A stretch of 64,000 nt of DNA from Pyrrhosoma nymphula (GCA_963573305.1 OY754335.1:55077985-55141984), one strand, 5' to 3'. Counted from the stretch's first letter, positions 22,948 to 34,400 are shown. Numbers and translations: made by a program. Notes: generated by a model not told the origin, from the sequence alone.

Positions 22948-23472
22948 GGTGGCTGGAACGATTTTTGCTCACGTACAGATTTCCGTGAAACGTTGCATAC
23001 GTGTCCTTATTAGTAATATCTATTGATAAAAGTAAAAATAACTGCATTCTACCGATTTTGTTTCCTGGCAATTCAATGATATTTTAACAAGTAATCTTAT
23101 GGCATGCGGCATATATTTTTGAAAAAAAATTGATTACTTATGTACAGATTTTCTCCTAAATGTGAAATAATAAATTTCATATTATTATAATAGCTGCTAA
23201 CAAATATCAAGGTACCACGCTGAGTAAAAAAAAAGCGAATGATTTTCTCTTCGATTTCGAATTTCGCGCCGAAAATCCAAGTCAAAACAATAATTAAATT
23301 AAGGCAAAAATTTGAAATAAAACTCTTGCATCGTTAACATTACAGCATGTGTGGTGATTTCCAGCGTATAAGCAGGTGTACTTGAGTGAAATGTGGTCCA
23401 AGAATATTTTTTTTTACTTGAAAAGTTATTAGAATATGCCTTCAACAACTCACGATTACCTCTCCAGCCACC
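22948..23472 (-). mobile_element. TTAA-flanked MITE, copy 1
   Basis: The 525-bp element is flanked by intact TTAA on both sides (22944-22947, 23473-23476). Ends GGTGGCTGGA and TCCAGCCACC are inverted. In the minus orientation the interior aligns with the copies at 45.1 and 63.2 kb: GTTTCACGGAAATCTGTACG near one end and TTTTCGGCGCGAAATTCG in the middle. TTAA duplications are typical of piggyBac and some Kolobok or Sola elements. No transposase frame is present. Confidence 0.8.
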
Positions 23473-23904
23473 TTAAACTGTTTGAACCCCTTCGCGCATT
23501 TCCTTAAGAGTATGCCAATGCCGACACCGGATTTCTCTCCACCCTATCTCCATTCCCCCAACCTTGCCGACACACCCTTTTATCCTAAATGGCGCGAATG
23601 ACATTCATTGTCGATGTACTAACACTCAAATGTTTGTCACTCAGGTGGAATGCTCAGGGTTGGTAACGTTCTTTTAGGCGGATTTCAACAGCGCTAAGGG
23701 GGGCGGATACCTTTCGAAAATGCAAATGAAAATTCGCCAAAACACAAAAGAATTTCACAAAAGAAGTTTTGAAGGCGGTGGAGGGGAGGCAATTTGGGCG
23801 GACTGCAGGGCCCTGGCGAAAAACGGCACTGCCTTTTACCCCATATTTCCATCACTTAAGCGGAAAATGGTGAATTTAGGTTTTTGGAGTGAAAGTTCTT
23901 GATT

Positions 23905-24345
23905 TCGTTATTTATTTTACCCCCGCTATAGTTCCCGCTGTAAATACGTTTGTTTGATGAGGAGTAAAAACATCTCCTGAACGACGCGCGACGCGACACA
24001 CAAAAACTTCAGATGATATCAGATCTCTTTGATACAAATTCCTCGGAATTTCGGAATTTCTAATCAAGCTGAGAGAGGCCGACATTTTCAGGGAATGTTT
24101 CCAGTCACCCAGTGAGTCGTCCAACAAATTAAAAACTCTGAGAAAGTCTCCATATTTTGATCATAGACGAAATTTAAATTTTTAATGGAATTTAAAGGGA
24201 GAAACGAAGTATTTACTTACAGATCAATTTTATTTCTCTCTTTAAAATATGAAAAAATGAACCTAAAACGTCGAGACTTGGACTTAAATGTGCCTGAAAA
24301 ATTTTATTTTTATTTTCTTGCGTCCGATTTATGCATAGTACCCAA
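23905..24345 (+). repeat. Dispersed repeat W, copy 1
   Basis: Aligns over about 400 bp with 26745-27125. Shared strings include AAAACTTCAGATGA, CAGATCTCTTTGAT, TTTTCAGGGAATGTT, CACCCAGTGAGT or TACCCAGTGAGT, and GAAAGTCTCCATATT. No coding content, terminal repeat or box B was recognised, so the class is unknown. Confidence 0.75.
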
Positions 24346-24399
24346 TTATTCTGAAAACGCCTTTTCTGGTTTATTAATCACACTCCTCTCCCCCTTATA

Positions 24400-24960
24400 A
24401 GACAGGGAGGCTTTTTACTCCGTTTATTCTGCACTCCACCCTTTCCAAAGTACATACATGCCAGTCGTATATCTGTATCCTGCATCCTCTTCTCTCGCTG
24501 GCTACTATCTCCCTCTCGTCGGTGCGTTACCATGGTAACCACCCAAAGTGCCTAGGGGATTCCGGAGACCTTTTTCTTTTGCCTTCCTTCCTTGCTTGCT
24601 TCCTTCCTACCCTTACCCCTCCCCTCCCTCATTACCTCGCCACCTTTACCTCCCTCTCCCCTTATTCCCCTCCCCAGTCCTCTCTTCTCATCCTCTTTTC
24701 TCGTCCGCCGCGTTTGTGAGAGTTCCCGTCAGAATTCTCCACTGAGAATTCTCCATACTCCTTTTTCTAGAGAAAGAGAGAATGAAATGAGTGAAGCCTT
24801 TGCCGAAGTCCCCCCTCCACCATGCGATTTCTCTCTCCACTCACTTCCTCGTAGTTGTACGTATCGTCCGCCTCCCAGGCTGTGGAACATCCTCGAGAGC
24901 TCCTTATCTAATCGCCCGCCTTAGGTCCCAGCCATTCTCATCCTCTGAAATCATTCCAAC
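24400..24960. other. Pyrimidine-rich island
   Basis: An extended C/T run (24560-24715 is almost pure pyrimidine on the plus strand) followed by CpG-containing sequence. Three overlapping frames of 65-110 residues exist only because stops are rare here. An internal inverted GAATTCTCCACTGAGAATTC lies at about 24732. Confidence 0.5.
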
Positions 24961-26190
24961 GGTCGCCAATTGAACACATTGTAGACCGGGCATGTTTTTT
25001 AACTTTCCTATGCGGCCAGATATTTTTCCCGGCCGCATTTCTGTACTCAAGTATTAAATAGCTCACACCCCATCACTTATTTCATAATATCTATCCTAAA
25101 ATTTCAGCGATGCATAGACAAACAATAAAGTACGCTACATATATGAAAATACTTCATTTATGAACGATCATATCAATAAATTGTAGCCTACCTTTAAAAA
25201 TAGTAATTGCGCTAATTATATTTCTGCACTTGCCTTTTTGTGCATTGATTTCCAGGTTATTGTGAAAGTTTTCCGCTCTTTAGGTGCTCTGGCTAGTGTG
25301 CTCATATCGCACCACCTATTCTGAGGCCTTAATGTTAAGGCAAAGCAATGTCTATGCCCAATTCATGTTTATAACCCGCGGCGTTTTGGTTGATACGCCG
25401 GCGCGATACCATTTTCCGTATGATTTACCTCACTCCTACCATATTTCCATGCATCAATAAATCTATAGTCGTTGGAGTTCCAATTCAACCAATTTTCACG
25501 AGCAGGGACGGTTCAAATTCTAAGGACCAACATTTCGTACTTTCGTGAACTCCTTCCGGAGAGTCCAGAAACATTTAAAAAAATAAAAACGTGCCCGGAA
25601 TAATTATGGTGGTGGCCCGATTCTGTCATCTCCTGCGTCCCACTTTTGTGTCGGTTCGCAGTTTCTTACGTGTACCTAGTTGATCTACCAATGAATAATT
25701 ATATCGTAGCATCCATGAGTGAACAGTATTCAGTTTTTATTAATTAATTTTAATACTAATCAGTTGTGGTATCTATCTTTTCAGGTAGGAATTTCTTAAA
25801 TAACGGATTTTACTCATTCCATTTTCCAACGTTTCGCAAAATGTAACTCGTTTAATTTCGTTTCGATTAATAATTTATTTATTTATTTCATAAGTTATTT
25901 TGCTTTTTAGTTTCGCAAGTTAATTTAAGTTATATAAGTGTATGTTTTAACTTTATTTTGTGTAGGTACTTCTTATATTTGGCATGGATAATCTCTTTAT
26001 TTAATAAAACCTAAGGTTGAGAAAATATAAAATATTAGTATTAGTCTCTTAAGCAATACACTGCCTGTAAGCATGTTCATTAACGTAAAACTCTCCTAGT
26101 TTCTTGTTTGACCTGTATTGTTCTCCGGACTGCTTTCTGGTCCTCGCCTAGCGGCCGGGGAAGCATTTAAGGTTCGACCTTGAACTGGGA
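24960..26190. other. AT-rich stretch, nothing recognised
   Basis: Frequent stops in all frames with TTTATTTATTTA-type runs around 25880. No gene or repeat relation noticed. Confidence 0.45.
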
Positions 26191-26194
26191 CGAG

Positions 26195-26290
26195 CATTGC
26201 ATGCCTGGTGAGGAATCACACCGTGCCACACGCCCTGGAGGTGACTTGCATGGTATCCCTTAGATGTAGGTAGATAGATGTAGAATGAAG
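26195..26290 (+). repeat. Non-LTR element 3' end (plus strand)
   Basis: CACACCGTGCCACACGCC and GGTGACTTGCATGGTAT correspond to the 3' untranslated tail of the elements at 27.85 and 49.0 kb in opposite orientation. It ends in a TAGATG-type microsatellite (TAGATGTAGGTAGATAG). It is a very short 5'-truncated or diverged copy. Confidence 0.6.
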
Positions 26291-26710
26291 ATGTATGTCA
26301 CCCCACTCCTCCCCACTCCTCTTGCCTTCGGACCCTTTTCCTTGCTCTTTCCTCTCTTGTCGAGACTCGCCCAACGGGCCATGAAACATCCTCCCAAGCA
26401 TCTCCCACATCCTTCCCCTACCTTCCTTTGCTAGCTCTCATATTTTCCCCTTTTCTCAGAGCTTGCCAGCTTCAACTCCCCTTCCCCGCGTACGCGGAGG
26501 AACAAGTGAGGATCGTGGAGAGAGGGAAGGGTTGGTTTTGCCCCTACGAGCAGTGCGGGCGACTTGCGGTCCCGCGAGAGAGTGACGCTGTCGGTTATGG
26601 AGCGGTGCCGGTTTAGAACCGTAGTCCTACATGAGTGGGGAAGGAAGAATAGAAGACGCCTCTAGTCGTCGTGGTGATATCGCCGGGCGAGTGGAAGGAC
26701 GCCTTAAGGG
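26290..26710. other. GC-rich segment
   Basis: C-rich then G-rich with CpG clusters around 26480-26620. The short frames at 26216-26410 (minus) and 26428-26616 (plus) match no family. Confidence 0.45.
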
Positions 26711-26744
26711 CCGCGGTTGGCTGTTTTAGAAGTTTTATTTACTG

Positions 26745-27125
26745 GGTTTATGTATTTTGCGCCCACTACATCACCCGCTAAACATTAGGAGTAAAGTCAT
26801 CTCATGAAAGACACACGACCCGGAAAAACTTCAGATGACGCCAGATCTCTTTGATGGATACAAGTTCCTCGGGATTTCCAATCGAGCTGGAGTGCTGAAA
26901 TTTTCAGGGAATGTTCCCAATTACCCAGTGAGTTGGAAAAAAATGAAAAACTCTGTGAAAGTCTCCATATTTCTAGCACAGATAGAATTTCGTTTTTAAT
27001 GGGATTAAATAGGATAAACGAAATATTTCCTAAATACACTTAAAACGATGAGTCTTGGACTGAAATATGCCTACATAAATATGTTTATTTTGTTGGGCCC
27101 AGTTTTTGCGTAGTGATCTAAAATT
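26745..27125 (+). repeat. Dispersed repeat W, copy 2
   Basis: Partner of 23905-24345 in the same orientation, about 2.8 kb away. The two differ by numerous substitutions and small indels, so the duplication is old or the copies are separate insertions of an unknown family. Confidence 0.75.
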
Positions 27126-27604
27126 AGCGAAATATTAGATAATGCGGTTAAATTTAGCGTTTTTTCCCTCTCTACCGTGACTATAGAACTATGGTGACGG
27201 CAATTATTGGCCACAAATTCTCAGATTGGTTTATAATCTAAGATTACGCATGCTTAATTAATATTAATTTATTTGAGGAACATATATCAGGATTGTTTTA
27301 GAAGCATATTTGAGATAAACTGTTTCACAGTTAAAGTTCCACTTCAGTCGTGCGCCCACGACCCGACACACCTATATATTTTTTATGGTTTTGCATGAGT
27401 GCCTCAAGTTAAAAAAACCTAATTATGGCTGAAAGGTGTTTGTAACTTGTACTGTCCATCTCATGCCAGAAAGACGTGATACGCCGCTTGAGCATTATTA
27501 TCAAAGAGGTTTCGACATATACCTAGTCCTTGATGATAAAGCTTAAACGTTAGCTAGGAGTAGAAATGAAATAATAAATAAATGGCATATGTTTTCATAA
27601 TTCA

Positions 27605-27690
27605 TCTACCTACATCTACATACGCGAGCCTATGCGTGCAGGCGTGTCACGGGGGTTTTGGGATTCCAGCCATGGAAAAGGGGGAGATAG
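27605..27690 (-). repeat. Non-LTR element 3' tail, diverged
   Basis: CTACCTACATCTACATA followed by GCAGGCGTGTCACGGGGG and CCAGCC parallels the tail at 27846, on the minus strand. It lacks any coding part. Confidence 0.55.
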
Positions 27691-27845
27691 GGAAAAAGAA
27701 GGTGAGAGGACAGAAGTGAATTGTATGTTGTCAGTGTGTCTTATGCTAGTTCCACGCCGTTTTTGTTGTAATCACAAATGGTGTGTATAAAGAAGTGCAT
27801 TCATCACTTTGGCTGTGTATCTCTCGTATTTTTCGCTTCTTTCAG

Positions 27846-28490
27846 TTCTACATCTACATCTACATATTACCCCGCAAGCCGCCTCAATAGGCGTGTGGCA
27901 GGGGGTGTTAGGACACCAGCCGTTTACATATAAAATGGACACGCTCTAATGAAATTACGCCTAGCATTTATTATAGTCCCTTATTGTTCGGGGGAAAAAC
28001 GAATTCCCATACCTATCCGTTCGGCAAAATATCTCTCTTAATTTATCGTTTCTGTCAGCCCTGGAAATATAGTGGGGTTCTAATATGATGTTCTCCGTGT
28101 CGCTCTGAAAGATATCTATTCTCAATTGCTCAAGTAATCTAAGCCTAGCGCGCAGCCTCCGAGTCTCTAGCGGCTCCCAGCCTAATTCGTTTAACATCTG
28201 TGTAACGCTGTCTGTACGCCCGTAGCTGTTTTTGACGAATCGCGCAGCTTTCCTTTGTATTTTATTAAGTTCCCGGACTAAGTATTTCTGCACCGGATCC
28301 CATATGCTCGCTGCATATTCAAGGTGTGGCCGGACGAGTGCGAAATAGCACCTCTCTTTTACTTTTTCATCCGAAAATCTTCCCACAATACGCTTGACGA
28401 ATCCTAGCTTCTTCAGAGCTCTGCCACAAATATTTCTTATATGTGCTAGGTATGGCGTGGGGTCAAAATGACGCCGTGTTATACTGAAAC
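27846..28490 (-). mobile_element. 5'-truncated non-LTR retrotransposon (jockey/CR1-like)
   Basis: On the minus strand this reads reverse-transcriptase C-terminus, a short 3' untranslated region with ACACCCCCTGCCACACGCC, and a terminal TAGATG-type microsatellite. The coding part spans 27961-28480. The 5' boundary is where recognisable protein stops, near 28490. The second copy at 49.0 kb is nearly identical over the shared part, which points to recent activity of this family. Confidence 0.85.
27961..28480 (-). CDS. Reverse-transcriptase C-terminal fragment
   Basis: The open frame runs without a stop from upstream of the GTG at 28386 (internal valine, not a start) to a TAG-type end near 27961. 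In order it shows HIRNICGRALKKLGFVKR, then VKERCYFALVRPHLEYA, SIWDP, IQRKAARFVKNSY, LGWEPLETRRLRARL and NSFFPRTIRDYNKC. The VRP-LEYA-WDP, Q+KAARFV, LGW-L-RR and SFFPRTI-WN-like series is diagnostic of the thumb and connection end of jockey/CR1-type reverse transcriptases. The endonuclease and catalytic palm (YXDD) are absent through 5' truncation. Upstream of the HIRNIC block the frame becomes uncertain. Confidence 0.9.
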
Positions 28491-28599
28491 TCGCTTGATC
28501 TGAGTTTTTGAAATAATCTATGCCTTATGAGTAGATTTAAGCCTTTATATGCCCTTCTCACATTTAAATAAGGACGCATCACATAAATTACCAAGCCTT

Positions 28600-28700
28600 G
28601 AGTGGTCACAATTTCTCCGAGGCAGGATTCATACCCGCGACCTCAATGATAGTAGAGGAGGGCTTGAGTAAATTACTAACGGGAATCCTCTTACTACGTG
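28600..28700 (-). repeat. Possible tRNA-like SINE fragment
   Basis: The minus strand carries GGTCGCGGGTATGAATCCTG, a box B-like string, but the box A region is not convincing. Confidence 0.3.
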
Positions 28701-30060
28701 CTCCAGTGGTTGAATAATATCATCAAAGAGATATCATCATCGGATATAACGAACTCATGATGATGAGGCTTATAGGCTTTGGAAGGCGTCGTTATAGAAA
28801 AATCCGAGTTTAGCAGTAAATATTTGTTCTTGAGTGCTCAATGTTCCAGATTTGGTTCCCTGATATTCAGCAGAAGATCGCAACTGATGTTGTCCACTAG
28901 ATGTAATCCATGGCAACGCACTTCAGTGCTCAAGCGTCATTATCGTTGGAAAATACGAGGTAAATTTCAATAAGGGCATTAGTAACATCTTGCTTTTGTC
29001 TAAGCCCCATTGAAAATCCTGAATTTTGCATGCGAAATATTACTATGTAATTCTTTCTAATTAATTTATGCAGAACAATGCAAATGAGCTCATTTTACGA
29101 TCTGCGGAAAATACCTGACCAAGTACTAAGATATTTAAGCCTAATTCCATGACACTGGCGGAAAGTTAATGATGGTTTATCCGTAATCATAAGCATTACA
29201 AGCTCACTCTTGGACTACGTTTGAATCGAGTCAATAAGTGGCTTTTACAAAGACCTTGTTGAACTCTATAAGGAGGATCGCTCCATGAATAATCCTACAG
29301 AGGAATCCTATCCAAGGTTCCTTGATAATGATTGCTGTGAAGTCGAAAGCTTGGTTGGTAATAAACCAATATTTGAGTGGAATATACTAAGATATATTTT
29401 TTCATCATGCCGGTGACAATTTTCCATCAAGTTACGCCTTCAACCATTAATATTATGACTAGCAGACCTGATGCCAGCTTTGCAGGCAGTCTCTGTCTGG
29501 CATGCTTTTGAGGTGAACTTGGTGTTTTTCCTTTTTTTGCACTACTCAAGTGGAAGTAGTGGGAAATGTGGCTAAATGAGTGTATGTTTCCCAAAAATGA
29601 AAAAAAACATTGAGAATAGTTTTTGAAACATAAGTAAATATTTGGAGTAAAAAAAGTCATAATATTCATTTTTATGTGCAATGATCACTGTAGTTGACTG
29701 AGAAGAGTGCCATTTTTGAGATACAGTCACTCCAACGATTGGTTAGTCATGGCTAAAAATATTAGGGCAAATATTCCGCCTTCTATCACACAGAGAGCCC
29801 GGACCTGTTTAAGTGAACCCGGGAGTCACAAGAATGATAGACATTTCTTTGCATTTTTCTTTGCACTACCAACTGCTAAAAATCCAAAACTACTACCAAA
29901 TCATACAGACAGAGAATCCACATTTAATGCACCAAACCTCATTTCTCTAGCTCAAAACATGAGAGAGAAATAAACAAAATGGATACAGAATGACTGACTG
30001 ACACGCTACAAAATTACTATATATAGCAATTGGAACCTGTGGATTATACCGTTCATTAAG
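28700..30060. other. Non-coding stretch, nothing recognised
   Basis: Short frames at 28779-28973 and 29707-29973 (plus) and 29427-29681 (minus) have no family resemblance. No inverted repeat or RNA gene stands out. Confidence 0.4.
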
Positions 30061-30272
30061 AATTTTTTTTTTTAGGCGGAATATTTTTTAATGATTCTAA
30101 AACAGAGATACAGCATAAATACAATATAAATACAATATAAGTCCTCCTGGGCCTCTGGCTCGTCAGGAGGTGCTGCTGAGTACAAAAAATATTACAGAGC
30201 AATTGGTGGCGATATAATAAATTGTACACTTTACAATTTTACATGCATTATGAAGAATGACGATCATTTTCT

Positions 30273-30617
30273 TCATTGCTTTTCCAACAATAAATTCTTA
30301 CAGTCTCTTTTCAGTTGTGAGATAGTACTTATATTTGGTATTTTAATATTTACAAAATTAAGAAGTTTAGGTATAATCACACTTAACATTCTATCACCAT
30401 AGTTTGTGTATGATTTTGGAATATCATATAATTCCTTGTATCTTAATTGCATTGTATCTTTTAAGTCTTTTTTTAACCTATATTTTTTACTGTAATAATT
30501 TTCAGTAATGAGTACATATTCAAACAATAAATTGAAGTCATAAGCTATAAAATATATTGTATAATTATCTGGAAGAAGAAAAATCCAGATTAATTCAGAA
30601 GCTTCCCCTTCTTTCAA
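30273..30617 (-). CDS. Unassigned 114-residue frame, possibly a retroelement C-terminus
   Basis: The minus-strand frame is rich in Y, L, K and N. The end TNYGDRMLSVIIPKLLNF followed by ISTISQLKRDCKNLL resembles the closing block of many non-LTR reverse transcriptases, where a Y-G-x-R motif is followed by a P-x-L-x-N core and a final S-x-x-x-F/L-K-K-x-L-K-x-L-L helix. Downstream on the same strand come about 200 bp of AT-rich sequence and then an A-rich end at 30062-30072, as expected for a 3' end. No catalytic motif is present. It could equally be the end of another ORF or an accidental frame. Confidence 0.4.
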   Translation of the reverse strand: MKEGEASELIWIFLLPDNYTIYFIAYDFNLLFEYVLITENYYSKKYRLKKDLKDTMQLRYKELYDIPKSYTNYGDRMLSVIIPKLLNFVNIKIPNISTISQLKRDCKNLLLEKQ

Positions 30618-30619
30618 GT

Positions 30620-31850
30620 CAAAATTCCTAATCTTTTAGCCTGTCTACAGCTTACTTCCTAACTGTAAAAACTTTTCCTTGAATTTAGGAGATAAGCTTT
30701 TTTTCTCTCGAAGCGAACGTACCAGCAGGTTGACAAAATATATACTATTTCTCCAGTAAGGCGAACCTGGCTCTGCCTTCTGCTACTGACAAGGGGAAAC
30801 CACGTACTTTGCTCCGCCTACGGGAATTGGGTATTTTTTGTATAATGCAGTAGGTACAGTACGTTTCAATCGTGCTCGAGTTGTCTTTGAATAGGCCTCA
30901 ATAATAAAATAGTCCTTTTCATCGTCTTGGACATAAACCAAGATATGTTATACTTTCAAGCGCAAAGGTCTATTGGTCAGCTTTTTAAGCTCTTGACCAA
31001 AGGGTCTTGAATTTGCAGCTCCATTATTTTTTTCAATGTAATGCCATCTTAATGCTAAAATATTTAACCACCACTTCCCACCACAGAACTAGAGCACGTT
31101 ATTACATTTAAATCTCTAATCTAGCTTTTCTGTGACATTCATGACAATTTATTTTCCTTTTGGAGATTTTACTACGTAATAAAAGTACCTTTAATATTCC
31201 TTCAAGTGCAAGAAATTAGTGAGTGAGGATTCAAAGCTGCCGGAGATACTATAATACGCACAGGAGGTACTTTTACGTACGAATCTCTTAGCATTACACC
31301 CACGTGGTGTAAGTATGGATGAATCTCCTATTATTCATTCTTTTTCATTCTCTTTAATGTGTCATGAAATAATTTCCCCTGCATTTTGACTAAATTAATG
31401 CACATCTGCAACACTCTTCCCATCAAAAGTTTAATTTCCTCTCACTTCTTTACTAAACCCATTTGTTTTGTGTGCGTCATCTTTTCTTGTAACTTTCAAT
31501 ACTGGTTAATGGAATTTTGCGCGGAGTGCTGCTGAAAGTAAGTTTTTGTGGCTTATTCAGATGCTCCAGATGATTTTTTTTGCAGTACCATTGAAGGCTG
31601 CCGTAACATATATTACACCGAATTAACGACTATAATTGTTTTGATCACCATGGTTCCTATTTTTATGTAATATTTGTTCATGAAGATATTGTACGATAGA
31701 TACACTACTGTGGAATAACGCAATTATTTATTTATTGATTTAAATCTTTTTTAAATGAATCCGAAAACTCATAGTAGTAGAATCCATAAATTTCTAGTTT
31801 ATGTAGATATTTGATTTATTATTTTTTCAGAAATAATAGGTAAAATGTTT
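30620..31850. other. Non-coding stretch, nothing recognised
   Basis: AT-rich with stops in all frames. No shared repeat identified. Confidence 0.4.
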
Positions 31851-31884
31851 GATGAAGGCTTCCGCGGAGTGGTGGAATAGGCGT

Positions 31885-31998
31885 TGCTAATTTTCCGGGA
31901 TGATTATGAAGCTTCATACCTGAAGACACCTGATGAAACACCGGCAAAACTGTCGTATGAAGATGTATTGACGCGGAGAACATCCCGGAAAATAAGCC
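31885..31998. repeat. Foldback with a hammerhead-like centre
   Basis: Outer arms ATTTTCCGGGATG and CATCCCGGAAAAT are inverted. Inside them CTTCATAC and GTATGAAG form an 8-bp stem that exactly brackets CTGAAGA ... ACTGTC (about 31912-31970). This is the geometry of a type I hammerhead: stem I closed directly outside the CUGANGA core and the cleavage triplet. The GAAAC block has become CAAAAC and stem II is weak, so it is probably inactive. The 79-residue minus-strand frame over the region is incidental. Confidence 0.55.
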
Positions 31999-32049
31999 AC
32001 GCCTAGGTAAAATGTATTGTGAAAGATGCTGAAAAATCCTTAAATGAAC

Positions 32050-33285
32050 GATAACCATTGTGTAATACAGTTAACTTTAGCTGTAGCTTTATATTTAATA
32101 TAAATGACCTTAAGTATTTTTGTTTAAAAGTTCATAGTTTATTGAAGTCTATATATTTTCTGTTCTTATGGTTTCATAATTAGGTAGCTTGATTGAATTA
32201 AAAGTTTCTTCATCTCAAACATTCAAGTTAGATTGGCGATTTTACAGAATTAAACAACATTTCCATCTCACCTTGAATACAAATGAACGACCAATTAAAG
32301 TGATTCTCGGTAAAGTCTTACGCTTTTGACTATCCTGCTTTCTAGAGGGGCGAGTCCTTAAACTCTTGCGTGAGAACTTCCTCGTCTTCTCCGATCAATC
32401 TCGTAAACTTTCTTCGTCGCTCAGTTTCCGTTTTCAACCCCGTTCGCTTTCGCCTTCCATTTCGAAACCTTTTCCTCTACCGCCTTTGCCGCACCCTTAG
32501 AGCCTTTAACAAGCATCTTTATCCTATTCATCGGCACCCCTACTTGGGATATCTAATTAGGAGTACATAGGGGAACGGCTGATGAAGACTTAACAAAAAG
32601 GGTACCAATATTAGCTTTACACAGGATCTATCTCCTTAACTATTTGAAATAGTTCTAATTTTAGTTGGCTTTTTAATAGAGTCAAAGTAATGGACTCAGT
32701 TCCCTTTTTACAAATTCCAACGGGTTTCACTAAACAAGATATTTCTGTTGCATACCAGATCTATGGTATTTTAGATTCATATGGCCTGTTGTCATTGTAA
32801 AATTCTTCATCCCATTGTTTACCGAAAATTATTCGTATTTAATGAAAGATATTCTATTTCGCGAAATAAACCCCGAAAAAAAGAGTATATAAAACTATGG
32901 TTGAATTTAGAATTAGCGATTAAAGTTATAAATATATTTATTCGTCTGATATGAATAGAGAATCAGGGGCTTTATTAAAATGTGATGGAATTCTTTGACG
33001 CATCTACGATGACGGATGTTTCCATTGCAAAGCTTTGGAGTGCCCTTTGTCATGGATAGTAAATGGAATTTATATTTGAAATTTGTGAAGTTAAAAGGAA
33101 ACTCTTTACCGTTAGAGAAGCTGCACTTAAGCATGTGATATTTCCATAGTCGTACTGTTTTAATATAAACCAATAATATATAATCTTTACATCTAAACGA
33201 GTCTTGGGATAGGTTAATCAATATGATGATGATGATATGATGGAATATCCAAGGTTACGCCTACCGACATATTTTTACAACCATT
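32050..33285. other. Non-coding stretch, nothing recognised
   Basis: A C/T-rich patch at 32370-32560 holds a 66-residue chance frame. The rest is AT-rich. No repeat relationship noticed. Confidence 0.4.
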
Positions 33286-33289
33286 GAAA

Positions 33290-33662
33290 ATAAGAATCTT
33301 TTTTGTTACCAATTCGTATTCCACACACATATTTGCATGAAATTGATTTGTACTACGATTAGTCTTTCACGTCTACTGGCAGCAGGTCTCGTAGTATTAA
33401 CTTAAAAATATTTGCATGAAAATGTTGTTGAGTTTAATATTGGAAAAAAATTTACTTGTGTTTGTTTTTCATTGAGAAATTCAATACTTGCTACTAGGAT
33501 TGACAGTAATGGAGTTTTGTTGGTTATGTTTAAGTTGAAAGTCGAATACTCCACAGTTACAACTCGGTCCATACAAACTTGCATTTTACCATATATTTTA
33601 TTTTACTGGTAGTTTTTTACCTGATGATGATAGCCTAAACACGCTTACGCTAAATAAATAAG
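33290..33662 (+). repeat. Dispersed repeat X, copy 1
   Basis: Aligns with 40805-41175: TTACCAATTCGTATTCCACA, GTTTTTCATTGA, TTAAGTTGAAAG, ATTTTACCATA, and the end CTGATGATGATAGCC ... AAACACGCTTACG ... TAAGTTTTG. The 3' portion CTGATGA ... TAAACACG is reminiscent of a hammerhead core. The overlapping frames of 60-66 residues on both strands are not conserved between copies. Confidence 0.75.
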
Positions 33663-33879
33663 TTTTGTGGAACATTTTTATGCATCCTTAATATCCCTTA
33701 TATTGAATCACCAAAAATATCATTACATTGAATGTATTTCAGCGAAAGCATACTCTAGATTATTACCTCACAATCTGAGGCACCAGGCTCACGGTTTTAT
33801 TTATTTTTTATCATTTGCGAATTACCTGTTAGCTTCTTTCCAACAAACCATGGAATTGTTTTAATTCTGTCACCATAAT

Positions 33880-34400
33880 CGTTTATGATTGCTCCCTCTT
33901 ACCCTGGAACTTTCCGCGTATGCTCTCATCACCGGATGGCCTCGCTGTTTCAACATTCACCTCGCTTTGAGGGCACACACACAGTGGGCGAGAGCACACT
34001 TGGATATTCGGTTGCCTTTTTCAAGTTCTCCCGGCTTCTCACGCGTCCCACCCGATTGGTTTTGAGCCCCACCCGTACATGGAGAAGTTCATATCCCCTG
34101 AAAATATCTCGTAATCGCATCAACGATGACTTGGCTCATAAACTCCCTCGTCAGTCAGAGCGGAAACAACTTGGAAATTTCCTCTCTATTTGATTTTGGC
34201 CTCGCGCATTTTCCCTCTTCATCACATACACGTGCGGATCTGACGGAAAACTCCCTATCGACGGCCGTGATAACTAGTGTTGGCAGGATAGCTTTCTCCA
34301 CCAATCTGTTCATAGGCTCTACTCCTTGTATATTACTCCATTGGCATTTAACTTGGCAAAGGTCAAACGATGTGAGGAAGGGGCTTTGTGTTCATTATGA
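33880..34400. other. Moderately GC-rich, CpG-containing segment
   Basis: Two overlapping plus-strand frames (33885-34193, 34126-34407) rich in S, R and P are unrecognised. No splice-site pair of quality was found. Confidence 0.4.
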
